Source: Candidatus Heimdallarchaeota archaeon (GTDB taxonomy: Archaea > Asgardarchaeota > Heimdallarchaeia > Heimdallarchaeales > Kariarchaeaceae). From it: a stretch of DNA of 9,017 bases. The stretch's first letter is position 1. The number at the start of each line of letters is the position of its first letter. Under the pieces are notes generated by a model, which was given only the letters and a program-made list of their open reading frames with translations, searched no databases and was not told the origin of the DNA. Below are positions 6,353 through 9,017 of this stretch, one piece after another. The position numbers were made by a program, and so were the translations under genes. The stretch lies in assembly GCA_030668165.1 (NCBI GenBank), contig DAOUUM010000087.1:1-9017 (forward strand), given 5' to 3'.

Positions 6353-8202
6353 TGGGCTTCGTGATGCATGGACTTGATAAAAGTGACTATGATCGTGAAT
6401 ATGGAGATAAGATACTTCTCAAAAGGATAATCAGCTATTTCAAGCCCTACAGAAGGAACATAATGGGGATGTCTCTTGGAATATCTACCGCTGCTATTTT
6501 TGCCACACTTGTGCCATTAATTCTGTCAAATGCACTAGACGCCATCGTTGATGGTGTTGAACAATCAGTTATCACCAATCTCATACTAATTGTTCTGGCA
6601 TTTGGTGTATTTCAATTTGCCATTAACGCATATCAGCAGATATTGACCGCCAGAACGGTACAGAGGGCAGTTTATGATCTTAGGGTTGAGGCATTTGATT
6701 CATTACTAAGACGAGATATGAGTTTCTTTGCAGAGAACCCAAGTGGAAAGGTTGCCAGTAGAGTGACTAACGATTCTAATGATTATGGTCAAATTATTAC
6801 GCTGACCACCAGTTTGATTGGACAGGTACTCGTTGTAATATTCATCTTGTACTTCCTTTTTACAACTTCAGTCAAACTCACAATCTTGACAATGTTATTC
6901 GCTCCATTTGTAATATTTACAGCCTTGGCATTCAGAAAGATTGCCAGACGTGTATCACGTAGTTCCCAACAGATACTTGCCAAGGTAAACGCACTCATAC
7001 AGGAGACCACCACCGGGATATATATTGCCAAGAGTTTCAGAGCAGAGCAGACCATATATGATGAATTTGCCGAGATGAACAAGACAAGCTACGTGGTCAA
7101 TTGGAAGCGGGGAGCCATCTTCAACAGTATCTTTCCCATCCTGAATATACTGATAGGTATTGGTACTGCGATGATTGTCTTCTTTGGAGGCTTGGATATA
7201 CTCTCAGTTAGTCATTATCTAAACGATCTGGTAGCATTTTTGCCAGGCAAATCACTAACAGTAGGAGAATGGTTCTTATTCCTGCAGGGTCTAAATCTGT
7301 TCTTCTTCCCATTGATATCAATCGCAAGCTTCTGGTCACAGTTTCAGCAGGGTCTATCTGCAAGTGAGAGAATATTTAGTCTCATAGATGCTGAGAACAA
7401 GGTTATTCAGACGGATAGTAAGGAAATTGAAGAACCCAGGGGAGAGATTGAATTCAAAGATCTCACCTTTGGATACAATGACGAGACCATGATACTTGAG
7501 AACTTTAATCTGCATATCAAACCCGGAGAGAATATTGCAATCGTTGGACATACCGGCGCTGGTAAGAGCACTCTTGGCAAATTGATTTCCAGGTATTATG
7601 AATACCAAGATGGACAGATTCTTATAGATGGTGTTGATATCCGGGAACTCGATTTACCCAGCTACAGGAAGAAATTATCAATCATCAGTCAGGAGGTATT
7701 TTTATTCAATGATACTATCCGTGATAATCTACTTTATGGTATTCCAGATGCAGATGATGAGGATAAGGTAATTGAGACCCTATCCAAAATTGATGCCTTA
7801 GAATGGGTACAGAGAATGGAGAAAGGTTTAGATACCAAAGTTGGAGAGCGAGGAGATCGGCTTAGTCAGGGGCAAAAACAGTTAATAAGTTTTGCCCGGA
7901 TATTAATGCGAGATCCAGCAATTCTCATACTTGATGAGGCAACCTCTAGTATTGACCCATTAACAGAAGTGCTAGTTCAAAAAGCAATTGACCTTATTCT
8001 CGAGGGAAGGACATCAATTGTTATTGCCCATCGTCTGAGTACCATTAGAAAGGTGGATAGAATCATAGTTATGGAGGATGGTAAAATTATCGAGGAGGGT
8101 AATCATTCTGATCTACTCAAGGCAGGAGGGCACTATGCGAATCTCTATGATACTTTCTTCAGACATCAATCACTAGACTATATAGAGGGTCTAGCCGATT
8201 AA
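6352..8202 (+). CDS. ABC exporter half-transporter with catalytic ATP site
   Basis: This 616-residue protein is the second half of the heterodimeric exporter. Six hydrophobic segments lie at about 36-57, 73-97, 149-171, 173-196, 256-279 and 304-327. The region between the last two (about 280-303) is some 15 to 20 residues longer than in its partner and should face outward. The ATPase domain has Tyr375 near the A-loop, Walker A GHTGAGKS (399-406), Q-loop Gln447, signature LSQGQ (504-508), Walker B ILILDE (524-529) with catalytic Glu529, D-loop SSID (532-535) and switch His560. The signature deviates from LSGGQ by Gln506. In the heterodimer it would face the first subunit's Asp514 site, so both defects fall in one ATP site while the other stays complete. 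The N-terminal run HGLDKSDYDREYGDK is charged and cytoplasmic. Translation is coupled to the first gene. The substrate is unknown. Confidence 0.95.
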   Translation: MGFVMHGLDKSDYDREYGDKILLKRIISYFKPYRRNIMGMSLGISTAAIFATLVPLILSNALDAIVDGVEQSVITNLILIVLAFGVFQFAINAYQQILTARTVQRAVYDLRVEAFDSLLRRDMSFFAENPSGKVASRVTNDSNDYGQIITLTTSLIGQVLVVIFILYFLFTTSVKLTILTMLFAPFVIFTALAFRKIARRVSRSSQQILAKVNALIQETTTGIYIAKSFRAEQTIYDEFAEMNKTSYVVNWKRGAIFNSIFPILNILIGIGTAMIVFFGGLDILSVSHYLNDLVAFLPGKSLTVGEWFLFLQGLNLFFFPLISIASFWSQFQQGLSASERIFSLIDAENKVIQTDSKEIEEPRGEIEFKDLTFGYNDETMILENFNLHIKPGENIAIVGHTGAGKSTLGKLISRYYEYQDGQILIDGVDIRELDLPSYRKKLSIISQEVFLFNDTIRDNLLYGIPDADDEDKVIETLSKIDALEWVQRMEKGLDTKVGERGDRLSQGQKQLISFARILMRDPAILILDEATSSIDPLTEVLVQKAIDLILEGRTSIVIAHRLSTIRKVDRIIVMEDGKIIEEGNHSDLLKAGGHYANLYDTFFRHQSLDYIEGLAD

Positions 8203-8206
8203 TAAC

Positions 8207-8233
8207 ATTATTTACTTTGCTTAGTAAAATAAT
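8207..8233 (+). terminator. Hairpin after the ABC operon
   Basis: ATTATTTACT (8207-8216) can pair with AGTAAA (8223-8228) and TAAT (8230-8233), with a 6-nt loop TTGCTT and one bulged A at 8229. It begins 5 nt after the operon's stop codon. The stem is almost all A-T and no T-run follows directly, so it is a plausible but weak transcript end. Confidence 0.3.
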
Positions 8234-8253
8234 AATTGATAAGACATAATTAG

Positions 8254-8261
8254 TTTTATAT
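8254..8261 (+). promoter_or_regulatory. TATA-box promoter of the last gene
   Basis: TTTTATAT starts 31 nt before the ATG at 8285, the same spacing as the other promoters in this window. No Shine-Dalgarno precedes that ATG. It suggests the last gene is transcribed apart from the ABC operon. Confidence 0.4.
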
Positions 8262-8284
8262 CCCCTTGTTGAAACCCATAATTA

Positions 8285-9017
8285 ATGAAATCCATCCCTA
8301 AAAATAGAATTAACTTGATTTCAAAGGAAAAAATTCAATATGCTAGTAAACTACCATACCTTTTGCTACCTGTATTAATATTTTCATTATTGTATTTTCT
8401 GTATATTTTTGATGGACTAAAAAATCAATTGAGTAATACTCTTTTAGAACCTCTGCTACTGAATATATTTCTATTTTTCTTGTTGATGATATTTACTGCA
8501 TTACTTATTGGTGCAACTCTTATTGGAAATGAAATGGGTAAGAAAGCAGGAACAAGTATTGCTGATCCTAGTAAAAAGTATTTAATAATCGGTTTAAGTT
8601 TAGTAATCATTGGTTTCTGGTCATCACATTTCTTGAATTCTTTATTGTTGTCAAAAAATCAAGATCCAGAAAATATAATCACTTTTAGGCAATTGGTATT
8701 CCCTGAGTTATTTCACTGGTTATTATTAATGCTAATATTCTATTCTGGGATTTCGATAGCTCTTACATATAGTAATTTGGTAATTGATAAAGATAAAGAG
8801 GAAATAACCTTATTTAGAAAATTAAAATTAACTGAAAAACCACATCATTTTAAGATTAACTTTGATAGCTTTAAAGGATTTATAATTACAGGTCCTGGAA
8901 ATCAACCTATAACTAAGTCACGATTATCATATTTACAGATGTTTACCAGTAACAATGAAGATATTCAAAGAGTAATGATTGGTAAAAGTGATTATTTAAT
9001 TGGAATGAATCGTCACC
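8285..9017 (+). CDS. Unrecognised four-helix membrane protein, 3'-truncated
   Basis: The frame opens at the ATG at 8285 and stays open for 244 codons to the window edge, so the C-terminus is missing. I do not recognise the family. Hydrophobic segments at about 22-43, 57-80, 98-122 and 139-163 suggest four membrane helices, with no cleavable signal peptide. From about residue 167 the chain is soluble, charged and beta-prone (VIDKDKEEITLFRKL, then INFDSFKGFIITG). A membrane part followed by short strands recalls bacterial PH-like (bPH) membrane proteins, but that is a guess from texture, not a motif match. Base composition differs from its neighbours: three rows counted here (8401-8520 and 8821-8880) are about 26% G+C, against about 41% in two rows of the second ABC gene. 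Codons for Lys, Asn, Ile and Leu dominate. It may be a fast-evolving, lineage-specific or acquired gene. A minus-strand frame inside it (8425-8610) is a shadow. Confidence 0.7.
   Translation, partial: MKSIPKNRINLISKEKIQYASKLPYLLLPVLIFSLLYFLYIFDGLKNQLSNTLLEPLLLNIFLFFLLMIFTALLIGATLIGNEMGKKAGTSIADPSKKYLIIGLSLVIIGFWSSHFLNSLLLSKNQDPENIITFRQLVFPELFHWLLLMLIFYSGISIALTYSNLVIDKDKEEITLFRKLKLTEKPHHFKINFDSFKGFIITGPGNQPITKSRLSYLQMFTSNNEDIQRVMIGKSDYLIGMNRH

Noticed and set aside
4574..8202. Possibility that the two ABC genes are a duplicated homodimeric exporter
   Set aside because: The proteins differ strongly in sequence and have complementary rather than shared motif defects, which points to obligate heterodimer subunits.
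8425..8610. 61-codon minus-strand open frame
   Set aside because: It lies inside the longer plus-strand frame from 8285, which shows membrane-helix organisation and its own promoter-like box.
1..9017. CRISPR array, transposon ends, tRNA or rRNA
   Set aside because: No regularly spaced direct repeats, no transposase-like frame or paired terminal repeats around a gene, and no cloverleaf or rRNA-like GC-rich block were seen.

Overview
The window looks like chromosomal DNA of a moderately AT-rich archaeon. Five of the six genes have an AT-rich, TATA-like octamer starting about 25 to 31 nt upstream of the start codon, and four of those five show no Shine-Dalgarno sequence, which is the pattern of leaderless archaeal transcripts. 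Only the internal operon gene has a strong Shine-Dalgarno. The protein set (a DUF362 iron-sulfur protein, a SufB close to the haloarchaeal/bacterial form, an AAA_5/MoxR-like ATPase, a two-gene ABC exporter) fits an archaeon. An Asgard or other uncultured lineage is possible, but the phylum cannot be fixed from sequence alone.

Layout. Positions 1-206 are non-coding and hold a perfect 25-bp palindrome and the promoter of a DUF362 protein with a half-degenerate ferredoxin module (207-1403, +). This gene converges on sufB (1624-3021, -), the scaffold of SUF iron-sulfur cluster assembly. The 220-bp gap between them holds a 21-bp perfect palindrome and poly-T tracts on both strands. A 250-bp divergent promoter region separates sufB from an AAA_5/MoxR-like ATPase with a GTG start (3272-4369, +). 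After a further 204-bp gap comes a two-gene operon, 4574-6352 and 6352-8202, whose ends overlap by one base. It encodes the two halves of a heterodimeric type IV ABC exporter. A possible terminator hairpin follows. The last gene (8285 to the window edge) is a noticeably more AT-rich, truncated membrane protein with four predicted transmembrane helices and a soluble C-terminal domain.

How the genes work together. The two ABC subunits clearly form one machine: the first lacks the catalytic glutamate (Asp514 instead) and the second has the deviant signature LSQGQ. These two defects would meet in the same ATP site of the heterodimer and leave the other site canonical. The DUF362 protein and SufB share an iron-sulfur theme, but they are convergent and so not co-transcribed. 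The AAA ATPase has no partner (VWA or metallopeptidase-like) in the window, and SufB has no SufC or SufD beside it. I see no CRISPR array, tRNA, rRNA, insertion sequence or defence cassette. The most unusual non-coding items are the two long odd-length palindromes.
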